DNA of 64,000 nucleotides from Kudoa neothunni. Its lineage: Eukaryota; Cnidaria. The DNA lies in assembly GCA_964304625.1 (NCBI GenBank), contig OZ199838.1:6882001-6946000 (forward strand), read 5' to 3'. Shown in pieces: positions 1 to 12,900 of this stretch (its first letter is position 1; the number at the start of each line of letters is the position of its first letter). Under the pieces are notes generated by a model that saw only the letters and a list, made by a program, of their open reading frames with translations, searched no databases and was not told the origin of the DNA. The translations under genes and the position numbers were made by a program.

Positions 1-470
1 TGGGTGAAATTCATCCCAAACAAGTTTTAATCCTACCATATATTCTTTCATTATTTTTTAATGCGTATGAAATTATTTCTATACCTGTAAATTTATTTTA
101 TGTAAAATTTGTAAAAGTTTGGGGTGAGTTTCATTCCGCCATAATTTTTCCTTAAATATTCATTCAAAAAATGTGCTAATTGTTCAAAATGAATTCTATC
201 TTGGTTCATCATATTAAAAAAATTAATTGAAAAATTAAAAGAAAATAAATTGTTTTACTTTTATGCGTTATCGAAAAATTGGCGACGTATTCAGTTGCAG
301 AATAAGGTTTTATAAGAATTAATAATGTTTGTAATGAAACTTTTCTTCTGTATGTGATTTTTCAAATCATAATATTTTACATTAAATTTATCACATTTTT
401 TTGTTTAAATGTATATATATAGATAACTCTGGAGTGAATTTCACCTCAAAATCTTTGGAGGTAATGAATT
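1..470. other. AT-rich non-coding DNA with three related imperfect palindromes
   Basis: No coding signal is seen. Three short imperfect palindromes of similar sequence lie at 1-18 (TGGGTGAAATTCATCCCA), about 120-138 (GGGGTGAGTTTCATTCC) and about 430-447 (GGAGTGAATTTCACCTC). They resemble the GGGGTC...GACCCC palindromes found near piggyBac-type ends elsewhere in the window, so they may be worn transposon ends. That link is inference. Confidence 0.4.
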
Positions 471-486
471 TTTTGATACCTTAGAG

Positions 487-2160
487 CAGTGTTTCCCAAC
501 CTTTTTTAGCCGTGACCCATATATTTTCAACGAAATATCCGGTGATCCACGTAAATATTGTAAATGTTTACCAGAATTGAAAGTTATTTTTTAAATTATA
601 CTTATATTTAGAATTATATATGATAATTTAAATTGTATACTTTATCATTATTATTTTTACTCCGTTAATCTAAAAATGTTATTTAGCCCTAATTTTATTA
701 GACTTATGAAGTAATAATATTTCACTTGAAACCAATACTATTAAACCATCAAGACATTTCGTTATCGATATATCATTAGGTTTTTAATGATTTTCGTGAT
801 ATTCGCGCACTTTAATTATTTTATATATAATTTTTCTGTTTGTAATATTTATTACTAATTATTTTTACAAAATTTGTTTTTGGGCTCAATGATACCATCA
901 ATAAAAATTTAAAAATTATCAGTATTTGTTAACATTTTTCCTCCACATTCAATGCAATGAACACAAAATATGTTTTTATTTATAATTTCTCTCTATCCAT
1001 ATAAAACATTAAGTAACATATTTAGCATAATTTAATAATTTAAAATTTTCATTTTCAATGTCTTTCAGATACGCAATTTCAGAATAATCGGTAGTTCATT
1101 CTAATTCATGCAAGTGGGCATGCTTCATTCACAATATATTGATTCTTGGTGTAAAATATGTTTTCTTTCTACATATGGTACATAATCAATATTAGAATTT
1201 GATTTTTAAAAAAATTTGGTTTTTTATTTTTTTGTAATTAATTTTAGAATTAGAAAGAGAATACTAGTTCACTATTTTCCCGTCGATTGTCATGACGATT
1301 TAATTTTCTTTATTGAATCCGTTATGTAGTTATTAATGAGTCTAAAATATGTGAAAAAATACTTCAAGTAAGAAGATGTAATAAAGTCTGTCCTCGAAAT
1401 TGTCAATCATATACGATCAAATGGGGAGACTCTTCGACAGTTCAGAAATTTTGTTGAAGAACTTGATCTTGGTGATAAACCTAACGATGTTTCATTCTTC
1501 TGTAATGTGAGACGGCTGTTAATTAACAATGTCTTGAATAGATTTGTGGATCTTTTAGAACCGATTAGTTCATTCCTTAAGGAAAAGAACAAATCATACC
1601 CTCAACTTGAAAATAATCAATGGCTTTACGATTTGATGCTTTTACTGACGTAATGAACAATCTTCGAAAATAAAGTACGAGTTTTCCAAATCTCAATAGA
1701 CAACAAAATTTATCCCCTGATGATTTACAGAAACTGAAATCATGCTTTATGTTATACATCAACCCATTTGTGATTGATGCAGTTAATGAAGTTTGTAAAA
1801 ATCTTGAGCCACTGGTCACCGATTTTTCAACCGTGGAAATGGAACTAATGGATTTTCAAGGAGATCTGGCTTTAAAGATGATTCATGACTCCAACTCACC
1901 AAACGAATTTTGGAAAAACGTATCAGGATATAAATACCCGAAAATAAAATAAATTTGCCTCAAACTTGTTTCTATCTTTGTAACGACTTATTATTGTTAA
2001 TCTGTTTATTCTACGATGAAGCTTGTAAAATCGGAACATCGTGGATCCCTCACAAGCAAACACCTGACGGAATTAAATCGTACGGCTTTAACAGCACATG
2101 AACCAGACTTTGGTCAGCTCAATGACACTATGGAAAAATATAAACAACTTGTTTCATTAG
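487..2160 (+). mobile_element. hAT transposon remnant (SCAND3/ZBED5-like transposase, C-terminal half)
   Basis: From about 1390 the plus strand reads as the C-terminal half of a SCAND3/ZBED5-type hAT transposase. The first block (about 1390-1650) contains FVEELDLGDKPNDVSFF, LLINNVLNRFVDLL and SSFLKEKNKSYPQLENNQWL. A second open block (about 1749-1951) contains MELMDFQGDLALKMI and NEFWKNVSGYKYPKIK. A third (about 2010-2110) contains LTSKHLTELNRTALTAHEPD, the usual hAT C-terminal dimerisation area. The blocks are separated by frame breaks, so the copy is dead. CAGTGTTTCCCAACC at 487-501 is a typical hAT terminus and may be its left end; no matching right end was found. The bases between about 600 and 1390 hold no recognisable coding. 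Confidence 0.65.
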
Positions 2161-2260
2161 AAACAATTTCTAAAAAATTTTTTCGAATGCATTGATTTGT
2201 TATGTTATTACTTTATGCAAAAATATGTAATCTTATTTTTTATCAGACTACCATACATGG

Positions 2261-2985
2261 TTAACCTTTCCGGTAACAGGCGGGTTATATTAGGTACCCC
2301 AATAAGATAATTTCTTCCTAATTCCTAACAGACACAATTTATTCTATTGAAATTTCATAAATGCATCTCTATTTATTAAGCACATCAGTAGGTAAAAATT
2401 TTAATTTATATTTTTTGAATATTTAAATTAAATATATCTCAATACTTTTAATTTAGGCTAGATATTTTCAAATTTAAATTATAAGATAAGGATTAACGCA
2501 GATTAATACACAACAATCGTGGTCTGGTGAATGTTGTTTCGTTGTTGGGTTGAGAGTTTCAACGTAATAAGGTTTAAACATAATTTAATTATGTATTGGT
2601 TTTTGAGGGAAATTTAATAAATAACATAGAGTAGAAACCTGAGGATGATCTCGTGTGCCGTTGTTACCCGAATAATTGTTAATATGTTGATAGGTTTGTG
2701 TGTACTTCTCTCCATAACTTTAGAAGTTTTATTCGAAATTAGACTTTTCTCGCACTTGGAATTATACAATATCGACAAAAAATTTTGTTCAAGATTTATT
2801 TTGGAGTAGATTGATGCGTAAATTGTAGAATACCAATCGATTAATCGGGTTTCATGGCCGATTATACACAATAACATATGTAGCTTTGGGTTGTTTAAAT
2901 AATGAAAAAACAATTTCTATTGGGGTCTCTCAGGGACCCCATGGGCACACATGGAATTTTATGAGCTCGGTATTGGAAGGGTTAA
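2261..2985. mobile_element. piggyBac-type non-autonomous element (TTAA-flanked)
   Basis: A TTAA at 2261-2264 opens TTAACCTTTCCGGTAAC, and the right end read in reverse from 2985 gives TTAACCCTTCCAATACC. The two ends form an imperfect terminal inverted repeat with TTAA target sites, the piggyBac hallmark. A GGGGTC...GACCCC palindrome lies inside the right end at about 2924-2941. The 725-bp interior has no transposase similarity; a 99-codon minus ORF inside it looks like chance. Confidence 0.6.
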
Positions 2986-3295
2986 TGTGAAAAATATTTT
3001 ATTGTTTTTGTGACCCTTTAAGAGAAACAAAAAAGTTTCTTGAATCGTTAAGTGTAAATTTACTATTTTGGAAAAATCATATGCAAGTTTTCCAACCAAT
3101 AACTGAATAAAAAACCATCATTTTTAATTCTACAACGTTTATCTTAACATTTACCAAAAACACAAGTCTTAAAGAAGGAAGAGGTAAATAAAGATTACGA
3201 GCCATATATAAAAAAACCACGCGATTTTCGGAGACTACAAAACGGGACGCATAACAAGAAAATTGCGCAAACAAAAACACGAAAATACAGTACAA

Positions 3296-3313
3296 ATCGG
3301 CGTCATAAAAAAC
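3296..3313 (-). promoter_or_regulatory. Post-stop motif shared by the three histone genes (H2B copy 1)
   Basis: On the minus strand, 21-38 nt after the H2B stop, the sequence reads GTTTTTTATGACGCCGAT. H2B copy 2 has GTTTTTTGTGACACCGAA 29 nt after its stop, and H3 has TTTTTTGTGAACG directly after its stop. No canonical histone stem-loop is seen. A role in 3' processing is inference. Confidence 0.4.
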
Positions 3314-3333
3314 AAGGTAAAAACAAAAAATGT

Positions 3334-3798
3334 TTATTTGGAACCAGAGTATTTGTTCACAGCCTTAGTTCCCTCAGAAACGGCATGCTTAGCAAGCTCA
3401 CCCGGCAAAATCAATCTCACAGCAGTTTGAATTTCCCTGCTTGTGATTGTGCTCTTCTTGTTGTAAGCAGCAAGCTTAGAGGCCTCCGAGGCAATTCTTT
3501 CGAAAAGATCGGTGATAAAGTTATGGCAAATATTCATAGCCTTGTTGGAGATACCAGTATCAGGGTGAACCTGTTTGAGAACCTTGTAGATGTAGATAAA
3601 GTAGGTCTCCTTTCTCTTCTTATGCCTCTTCTTCTCGCCGAGCTTTCCGGGGATTTTGCCGACCTTTTTAGAGGCGGGTCCTCTCTTGGAGGCAAGCTTT
3701 CCCATCTTACCGGCGGCAATCTTTCCACCTTTGGCAGGGAGACTAGTGTTCACTTGTGAGCTGCTATCTTCAATTTGATCCTTAGTAGTTGCTGCCAT
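3334..3798 (-). CDS. H2B: Histone H2B, copy 1 (154 aa, long N-terminal tail)
   Basis: Core histone that pairs with H2A in the nucleosome. The C-terminal two thirds is an almost canonical H2B fold: [36 protein letters not shown] and [12 protein letters not shown]. Length is 154 residues against about 123-126 in most animals; the excess is in the N-terminal tail, which is rich in Lys/Gly/Ala ([16 protein letters not shown]) and starts MAATTKDQ. That start is chosen over upstream in-frame Met codons because copy 2 at 45.6 kb begins identically. The gene has no intron. The stop TAA is embedded in an AATAAA, consistent with a polyadenylated mRNA. Copy 2 lies in opposite orientation 42 kb away and the proteins differ mainly in the tail. 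Confidence 0.95.
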   Translation of the reverse strand: MAATTKDQIEDSSSQVNTSLPAKGGKIAAGKMGKLASKRGPASKKVGKIPGKLGEKKRHKKRKETYFIYIYKVLKQVHPDTGISNKAMNICHNFITDLFERIASEASKLAAYNKKSTITSREIQTAVRLILPGELAKHAVSEGTKAVNKYSGSK

Positions 3799-3960
3799 GT
3801 CGATCGTACTGGAGCGCGAGTCGTTCACGAAAGTATTTATGAGAAAATTGACGATGAAACCCGAACATAAACGGTCATCAATATAAACACTGCGGCGGTG
3901 GTATTTCGTAACGACAGCGCACAATCGTTTATACCGCAATATGTATCTATGGTAAAATAG
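3799..3960 (-). promoter_or_regulatory. H2B copy 1 promoter region
   Basis: Upstream of the minus-strand ATG a TATA-like TCATAAATAC (3833-3842) is followed by a block CTTTCG..ACGACTC..CAGTAC.ATC that also lies between the TATATA and the ATG of H2B copy 2. Conservation of this block between otherwise diverged flanks suggests core-promoter or 5'-leader function. Confidence 0.45.
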
Positions 3961-6340
3961 TTGTCAGTTTTAAATCGTACCATATCGTTAAAAAAATACT
4001 ATTTCATGAGGTTATTTAGTTTTCTAAACAGTTTAACATTTATTTTTCTTTGAGAATCGTTTTCATTGTTATAGGTATATTGGCATGCGCAATAAAAAAG
4101 TTAAGTTCATGGCTGAGGATTTGTCTGTTTTTGTCTCACATTAATTATTTTTAATATAATTATTTCAATTTTTTTTATTTTACTTTATGACGTAATATAT
4201 GGTTTTTGTATCAATTTTCGACTTGAGAGTTTTGTATGTTTTACCCACTGGTGTGAACTTTTTCTAACATCATAACTCGAGGCTGTCAGATTTTTATTCT
4301 ATTAGATTAAACAAAGTTAATTGAATTAGCGAATCACTAATCCTTATGTTTTGAATTTTACCTAAGAAAAGTTGGTTTGTGTTTGTTACGAATTTTTTCT
4401 AACCCTCCAGGAAACTCAGTGATGCCTTTTTCTGGTGGATTACAACGTACTTTGGTGATCGATAAATATTCTTATTCTAATATGTATACATAAATTTAAA
4501 ATCGCTTTCAAATATTGTTTTCATTCACTTAGAGTGATTAGGTCAGAAATCATTCATGCACCAATAATGAAATAAATTAATTAATTAACATTCAAAGTTT
4601 GCCTTAGTTAATAGTAAAATTTAATAACTGTTTAGTGCCTTTCACGTGGATGGGTTTTAATAATTAATATGACTACTTTTTGTGAATGGTCGTAAATTTA
4701 CGAAATTCGCACATAAGTTAGATAACTTTGTGAAAATTTTCAACAATATATGTATTCCATCTATCATTGTCGTCCTTATTTTTCCAGAGGTGAAAATCCT
4801 GATCCTGATTATTTCTTCATTATAGTTTTTTTTATTCCTCTAATGAATATTATCACTGTAACAATACTACGCGTACATTAAACAAGGAGCGGCGGCTCTG
4901 TTGAACCACTAATAACCTATACAGTATTGAGTCATATTGGTGCATTTATTCAGTGAGTATCTATTCGCTATAATCACTTCTCGTGTTTTATTAATTGTTT
5001 AACAAAATTTCCTCATCGTACAATAAAGCAATGAGGGGTATAGCATAAACCCTCGATCAATTTCGATTGTCCTTAAGATATCTAATATATTCATATTTAT
5101 TTATGTAATGCGCTAACAAACACAGCTCAAAAACAAATAATTACTCAGCAAATAACGCCTCCCTCCGATAAATACCGACAGTTAATATCATATGTGGATT
5201 AGCACTACAATTTTATTTAAGGAATAAAATATTCACCGTAAGAACTAATAAAATAAATTTATACGATTATTTTAATCACACGATCTATCACCTGTCCAAC
5301 GAATGTAACACTTTTCTATTGCTTTAATTTATAATTAAAGAAATTATTATCTATTTGAAAAATATCTGGTTTATAATCTTCTTTTGGATAAAAATGAAAA
5401 AAACAAAATTTGTATATAATAATAAATCAAATCAATTACTTCTAAATTTTTTGATTTTAAATTTGTCGTATTTGTTGATTGCTAACTAAATATTAAAAGT
5501 ATGCGGCTCTTTGACTTAATATTATATCTTCGCATGATTGAGAGGTAAAAAAATATAAACCTACGTGACTGAGGGAAATTGAAGAATTAAGGTTTTTTAT
5601 TTCATCATTTTGTACATAAGTTTTATTTAATTTGTTATGTAAGATATTAAAAAAATTTACGGACAGAATTCTAAGGAAAATCAAAAATTAATCGTTGAAC
5701 TAATCTTACGCAACCTAATCGAACATTGCTCGTGCACAATTTCGGCGATCAATTGCACTAGATAATATAAAATATTTTTTCCTTCGGTAGTAATTTAGTA
5801 TCAGGATAATATTTATGGATTCTAAATTTATTTTTTTATTCCATACGACTAGTCTTCTGGTAGTGAATATGAGGATGTTATAATTGAGGATCTCTCAAGA
5901 AACTGATGAGGACGATCTGGGCATGTACAATAATTCATTTATTACAAAATCTGGGTTAGTTTAGAATCTTACAAAAAGATCTATATCAATGTTGGGTATC
6001 GTGACCAACCGTACGATATCTGTCAAAAAAACCGTTAACAATTTAAAGGGAACCAGAATCATCAGGCGGACCTACTCCGATTGCCAATAAGTGAGTAATG
6101 CGGTTAACCACAAAACGGTACACCTCAAACCTGGGTAAAATTCACACAGGAATACCCAGAGGTGAATGTACACATGTTCGGCAATCGGGTGTAAGGTCCC
6201 TCTCACCACATATTTCCTATAAACACAATTCAAAATTCAGTTCATTTAGTAAAACGAATTTTTTATTTAATTTTCGCCTAAAGTGATCAAAAAATATCAT
6301 AATCGTGACATAAGACTATTGCATAAAATAGGTAACATAG
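3961..6340. other. Gene-poor AT-rich interval
   Basis: I see no convincing gene or RNA. Several ORFs of 60-70 codons occur but have composition expected by chance. Short stretches around 5.86-6.2 kb have acidic or charged codons vaguely like a transposase N-terminus, but nothing can be assigned. Confidence 0.4.
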
Positions 6341-9300
6341 CAGACAATGCCCGTTAGTGTCACGAGCGGACGAAGGTCTAACCCATGACCATCAAACCTA
6401 AAAGTGGCGAGACCTTATTACGCGCTATTGTTAATATGTGGATATGCCACAGCGACACCTAAAAACGACCTCTCGCGCATGTTTTTCCAATATCTTTTTT
6501 TCACGATTGTCCATAATAAAATAAAAGAATAAGGAGAGACATAATTTAGCGAAAAATAATAACTTCTATATTTTAAGATTTTTTCATCTGAACACGGTCG
6601 GATACACGTGTAATCTCCACATTTTTTCAACAAACATTGAATTTTTTTCGTTTTTCTCTTAGTTATTAACTCATTAATTATTTATTATTACTATTCAGAT
6701 TTGTTACTATTGATATATAACAATTTTATATGGACTAACTTTAAAAATAAACTTTTTGCGTGTTTCTCAAAAACATCTCATATATATCTATAAAGAAAAC
6801 ACTTTTTGAATTTTAAAAAATAGATATTGATGTCGTACGATTTTTTTTAGTTTATATTTTTTTTATTTAATTTTTTATTGGAAATTAAGAATTTATTCAA
6901 TTTTTATTATTAAAATTCTGAAACCTGATTTTTTAAAATGATAATATTACTATATGTAAACTTAATATCTTAACTAGGGTTATTATTTTGATCGGTACAC
7001 ACATCATTGATTTTAACTAATAAATATAGAAAGATAACGATTTAGGAAATTTTAACAACAACATTTTTACGTTTACCGAATGTTACACTAAACACACACG
7101 TAAGAATTCCTCTAGTATAGTAATAACTTAATATAATAAACCTTAAATTATTTACCTATTGAAATTAAATGTTTATCTAAAATATAGTGTTGATTTAAAA
7201 AAAAATCGTTAGTTTAAGAAAATGCGTTTTGAGAGCACGTGGTTGTCTTCTCGTTTTTAAACGATTCACACTAAAAACCAATAGACATGTAAAGATAAAT
7301 CTGGTATTGTAAAGTTTATGTTTACGTGCTAAAAATATGAAGAATAACTAACTTATGAGTGATTATCAAAAAAATTCAATATTCGTTGAAAAAAATATAG
7401 AGATTGTACGTATATTCGACAGCGTTCGGATGAAAAATTCTTTTATTTTATTATGGACAATTATGAAAAAAAAGAAATTCGAAAAACATGAGAAAGAGGT
7501 CGTTTTCGGGCGCCACATACTTTAACATTACCAAAAAGATCTTAGATATGAAATTAATATTAAATTTTGAACGAAGAAAAATATAAGGCATTGAATATAA
7601 ACAGTTACGATCTTTACCTCTATTTACTGGAATTTTTGAAGTATGTTACCTCATATGTCATAATTTCATATTTTATTACCAAATAAAAACTTGATATCAA
7701 TGTTTTTTTCAAAGACAATTAAATTGATTTAGGAAACAGAACCTTGCTATATTAAGTTACACTATACTCAAATCTGTCCAAACGTTGTTGGAATGATAGA
7801 AATACTTTAAAGCCCTAATTTTATAAATTCAATAATTAGCTGCGATTTTTCGAAGATTCCGGGTTCTTTGGGACTAATTTTTTTAAATGTTTGTGTTATG
7901 TTTTGTACGCGACACACCAAAGACAGCAAATATAACACACACGCGATCCGAAAGGACCCGATAATTATAAGAGAGTAATGTGACGCGGCAGTGAAGCTGC
8001 CGTTAAATAATTTTTGTTTGTTAATCTACAACAGTTTGTCACAAGCAAAGATTTCCCATCAATTTTGTTTTTTTAAATGGATAATTTAGCTCAGCCATGC
8101 TAGACAAAAGCGACTCAACGTGGTTTATCACAAAATTGAATTTTTTAAAATTTGGGTGGAGAAAAGCTGCGATTTTATGGTTCATATCAGTACATTGTGT
8201 GTATTTTTCGTCCAATAAACTTTCCAAATGCATACAATAATCGCCCATATGAGTTTCATGTTGCTTTGATATGATGAAATACAATAAGCACTTAACGATA
8301 ATATAAAAAACGAAACTCAAACGAATTACAAAATGTGACGATGGTCTCTTTACCTGATCAAACTGATCAAAGAAATCGAAAAATATTTCGAAAAATTCAG
8401 CTACAGCAACACATTCGTTCTTGTCCAATCCATCGAAATATTTTTTAGCTGGATGATTTTCTAGCACCCCTCGAAACTATCAAAACAGGCCATTAACTTC
8501 CTATATCGATCGCTGAGACCTCTCCATGGTCGCGTAGCTGAGTCCCATTGTATTTTCATTGATAATTTAGACTGTAAATCTGCCGTTTCGTGAACAGATC
8601 CGCACAGTTTGTCAACATTCACCCTTAGTACGGATGAACCGGATGTGTTGTTTGTACTGAGATCCCAAGCTACACATAAAAAAATGTAATCAACATCTTA
8701 AAATACATAAGATACCTTGAGGTATAATAGTGTGAAGGCGGTGAACAGCATATCTGATTGTGTTGAACTCTCTTAGAACTGACAGATTGTTTGCTGCGGA
8801 GTCACAAACAATTCCGTTCAGATTTTATTTATATTTTCTGCAGTGTGTTTTACAGGAAAATAGGTCATGTCATATTGGAAATGTTGAAAGGTGAAATTTT
8901 TAACAAATAACACTGATATATCCATGAATGAATTGATTTTGGCATCATCAGTCCAAATATCAACAGTTAGGCACATACTATTGTGATTGATTGTTTTAAC
9001 GCATTTTTTGGATAAAACCTTAAGCCTAGCACTAGGTTCATTGAACTTTTTCCCCAAGTTAAATTTAAAGTTTATCATCTCTGTAAACGATGCACTTTCT
9101 GTTATTTAAAACGGGGAGATTGTTTCAGCTACAAAATTAGCAATTTTAGTGTTAAACATTACCTGATTTGACACGCTTAAATTAACAATGGAGGGAGGTG
9201 AAACAAATAATTAACTAATTTTTATATCTTTATTTGTTTGGTTATGTAACTTATTATGAGTAATAAGTTTCCTGTTCCCGTAAGACCACTTATGCAGGAA

Positions 9301-9411
9301 TGCTTTTTTGTACTTTGTGCAAATAATAAAATCAATGTGGGATGTTTCATCCCCGTCTTTAGAACGCGTTGTAGATTTTTTCCAAGAGAAAAGTCTACCA
9401 GCTTTCAAAGC
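6341..9411 (-). mobile_element. hAT transposon, copy A (truncated at transposase 5' end)
   Basis: Degenerate copy of the hAT family whose fuller copy B lies at 41152-44325 in the opposite orientation. Its terminal repeat CAGACAATGCC starts at 6341; the other end breaks off near 9411, just inside the first coding block. Minus-strand coding pieces: a BED-like block at 9211-9411 (ALKAGRLFSWKKSTTR, identical to copy B over 66 residues), then MCLTVDIWTDDAKINSFMDI and FPVKHTAENI at 8818-9078 (first catalytic Asp region), and IAAFLHPNFKKFNF at 8039-8467. Many frame breaks are present. Relative to copy B, about 150-170 bp around 7890-8060 is extra and about 220 bp is missing near 7840, so the copies have diverged by indels. 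Confidence 0.8.
6418..7530. repeat. Internal foldback segment of hAT copy A
   Basis: Inverted arms at about 6440-6640 and 7370-7520 share a CTTTTATTTTATTATGGACA segment, the GAAAAACATG area and a CGACCTC tract, in opposite orientation, around some 730 bp of very AT-rich DNA. The same arrangement occurs in copy B (about 42918-44075), so it belonged to the element before the copies separated. Confidence 0.55.
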
Positions 9412-9479
9412 CAAATTACAGTATACGTGTCCAGCCTTGGGCGAAAAGAATCACACCCGTTAAAAAACATAAAAAGTAT

Positions 9480-9890
9480 TTAAACAGTATACAAATTCAT
9501 TATATATTTACAAAAGGTGCTAATTTCTTTTCCTGGATATTTATTGGTCGCGTTTCTATATTGACGCTTGAAAGCACCCCATGTCGCCTCTATTTTATTC
9601 GTGTGGACGCCTTCATCAGAAAAAAACCAGCGCTTATGAATAACGGTTCCGAGGGTAAATCCTAATGTTTCAAAGTGGTTGTATCCGCCCCACACCATAT
9701 TTTCTCTTTGTTATGGCGGTTTCATCGATTTGAATCATAATGTCTTTCCCACCAATTTTGGAAAACTCTTTATCCATTATTGAAGCCATCAGTTCTTTTA
9801 CCATTGTATTCTAATCACATACTGTAGAATACGATGAAACATCCACAACCTAACACTTTTATTTGATCAATGTTTTTGTTTTTACTGCGC
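9480..9890 (-). pseudogene. Merlin (IS1016/ISXO2-like) transposase remnant
   Basis: The minus strand carries the C-terminal part of an IS1595/ISXO2-like DDE transposase. In reading order: IMDKEFSKIGGKDIMIQIDE and AITKRKYGVGRI (first acidic residue in QIDE), then, in another frame, WFFSDEGVHTNKIEATWGAF with the family signature GVHTN.IE..W. The N-terminal zinc ribbon and the middle of the catalytic domain are not intact. A longer copy is at 32572-33539. This is a plain DNA-transposon relic. Confidence 0.75.
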
Positions 9891-9973
9891 AAAAAACCTC
9901 ACTATTAATTTTTTTGTGGGGTCTCAAAATAGCGCCGCCGAGCGGCTACGATTATATGTTTGTTTTTATGTTA

Positions 9974-12900
9974 TTATTTCGTGGCTCCGATCACGACAGT
10001 CCCGGGGGATTCTAATTCAAGAGGCGATAGGTGTTTCAGTGATCTTCTTGTGGTCTTTTTATTTTTGCTAGTTTCCATGTTTTGTTGTCCGTTTTTTCTT
10101 GAACGTGGACGATGTCTCCAATTTTTGGGTTTGATAACGTAAGGGACTTTTTTTGATTGTGATTTGTTTGGTATCGTGTTCTCAGTTGTAGTAGGTATTG
10201 ATTTTTCCAACATCTCCAAAAGTTTTGTAATGTGTTTTGCCCTTTTCTCCATTTTTGTATCAACGATGTGAGTGTTGTTGGTTACTTGCATGTATTTTGA
10301 ATTTAGACAAAGAAAATCAGCAGGCATTAACGGTTTTGCCAGAACGTCTGAGGAAATGTATGTCAAAGGGCGCGTGTTTATGATGCTTTCGATTTCGATG
10401 ATTAGAGTGTGGAACTGTTCTGAGCTGTATTTTTTTGGTTTCATTGTTTTGATTAATGATGTTTTGATTAGACCGACCATTCGTTCGTAGAAGCCTCCCA
10501 TCCAGGGGGCAAATTCGACAATAAACTTCCATGTTATTTCTTTCTTTTCACAATAGCTTTCTAGTTTTGATGGGTTTAGTTCTTGATTTTTTTGCAGTTT
10601 TTTTATGCATTGAGCCATTAATTTGAAGTTTTTTGCGTTGTCAGAGATTATCATCTCAGGTGCTCCACGTCGACTAACAAACCTTCTTAGGCAATTAAGT
10701 AGTCCTTCTCCCTTTAGCGTGTTGGTGACTTCGAGGTGAACAGCGCGAATGGTGCAACATGTGAATACACATATCCAAACCTTTAGTTCGCCAGCTTTGT
10801 CATATACGGTGAATGGACCCGCGTAGTCTACGCCAGTATAATTGAATGGTGGCAACTTGAAAGGCCTTTGTTGGAGATTTTTGCAATGATTGCATGCTTT
10901 GATAGTTGTTTTGACTACTGCTCTAGAATGTTCAGTCCAATAAGCTTGAATGAACCTTACCAGGGTTTCATTTGTTCCGCAATGGCCACCTAGGTTGTGC
11001 TGGTGCATGATGATTAATTTCGTTAGGTGACTGTGTTTAGGGAGAAACAATGGGTGGATGGTTTCTGGGTCTAGATCGGCATTGTTGATTCTTCCGCCAC
11101 ATCTCAATAAACCACAACTATCGATAAATAATCCATGCTTGAGGCATGTGTCATCCTTTGTGTTGTTCAAGATGGAATTAAGTTGTTTCGCAGCGTTCAG
11201 TTCGAGAAGGGTCAATTTGGTTGATAGAGTATATCGCTGTCTTGCGTGAGATATGAAGCGAATGCATCAGGCTATTGTTCTCTTAAGTTTGTGGAAATCG
11301 GAGAATCTACGGACATCAATTCCAATGCTCAATTATTCCGTACTATTGATTCTCTTGTTTTCGTTCGATGGGAGCGCGAATGTGATTTTTGTTGGGGTTT
11401 GTTTGAATTGTTGTTTGTTGATTGTGAACTTTTCCACGGGCCATTCCTCGTAGTTCTTGAGCAAGAAGTTCGGTCCGTTGAACCAGAATTTGATGGCAAC
11501 ATTGTCGCTAGTTGCTATTCCCCTTGTTGCTAAATCTGCTGGATTATCTGTAGATCGAACATGACTCCAAATAATTTCTGTCTCTTCGGTAATTTCTCTA
11601 ATTCGATTTTGTGCAAATATTGTTGGCGAGCATTGATTTTGAATCCAGTAAAGTACACACTTTGATCACAAAGTATGTGCTTCTCATCAATTTTTATTTT
11701 TAGTTGTTTTGATACGTATTTAATCATTTTTGTTCCAAGATGTGCGCCCATGAGCTCCAATTTAGGAATCGTGAGCGTTTTGATAGGGGCTAATCTGGAT
11801 TTGGCGAATATTAATTAAAATTGAGTCCTTCTTCTCGTTATTACTGATTACTAGGCATATTGTACAAGCGTATGCATGTTGTGATGCATCGCAGAAACAT
11901 ATCAATTTTGCACTTTCGTGATTATTTAATGTCAATGAGGGAAATGTTCTGGTTACTTCAATTGTTGCGATTTTGTTTAAGTCAGATATGATCTCGTTCC
12001 ATTTGCTGATTTCGGTCTCATTCATTTGACTATCCCAATCCTTGTATTCCTTCCACAGTTTTTGTAGGAATATTTTTCCAATTATTGTGAATGGCGCGAA
12101 CAATCCTAGAGGATCGTAGATCCTGGAGATATCTTCCAATACATTTCTTTTGGTTATTATACATTTGTTGTTGTTCTTGTCGACATATATTGATTGATTT
12201 ATTTCAGTAGATACATTATCAGGATTTTGGTTGATGTGTTGTGAAATTGTTACTTGTAAAAGAAATGGAGAGGAGATTATTCCAAATGGAACACGTTTGA
12301 AGCGAAAAATCTCTAAATTGTTTGTCATTTTTGGCGACTTTGTGTCTTTGATCCACAAGAATCGAGTATAATCTCGATCATTAGGAGAAATGACTAGCTA
12401 ATGATATACTTTCTCGATATCAGCCGTTACTCCTACTTTGCTCAATCGGAATCGCATGAGCATCCCCCCAAGGTCCTCTAACATCACCGGTCCTTTGTGT
12501 AAGCGATCGTTTAGACTGATGTTGTCTTTAGTTGCTTTGGCTGAAGCGTCGAAGACTATTCGGAGCTTCGTTGTTGAGCTGTTGGATGAGACACCATGAT
12601 GGGGTATGTAGTGGCAGTTGTTATTGTTCGATGATTCCTCTGTAACTTCCTCAATTATGTCATTATTCATTTGTGTTTCAAAGATTTGGTTGTATTGGTT
12701 AAGTAGAGCATGGTCGTTGCCAATTCGTTTAAGTAGATGGTTTAGTCTACCTTTTGCTAAGTTGAAGTTTGTTGGTAGATCCTTGGTTGGAGTTTTCCAT
12801 GGGAATGATACAACGTATCGATTATTGACGAACCTTAGGTTCTTTTTGAAGTTTTGGGTGATTTTCAGGTTATCCTCGGTCTGTGTTGTATTGCCTATTG

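Noticed and set aside
3385-3759. 124-codon ORF opposite H2B copy 1, and its counterpart 45606-45980
   Set aside because: Exact antisense shadow of the H2B coding sequence in both copies.
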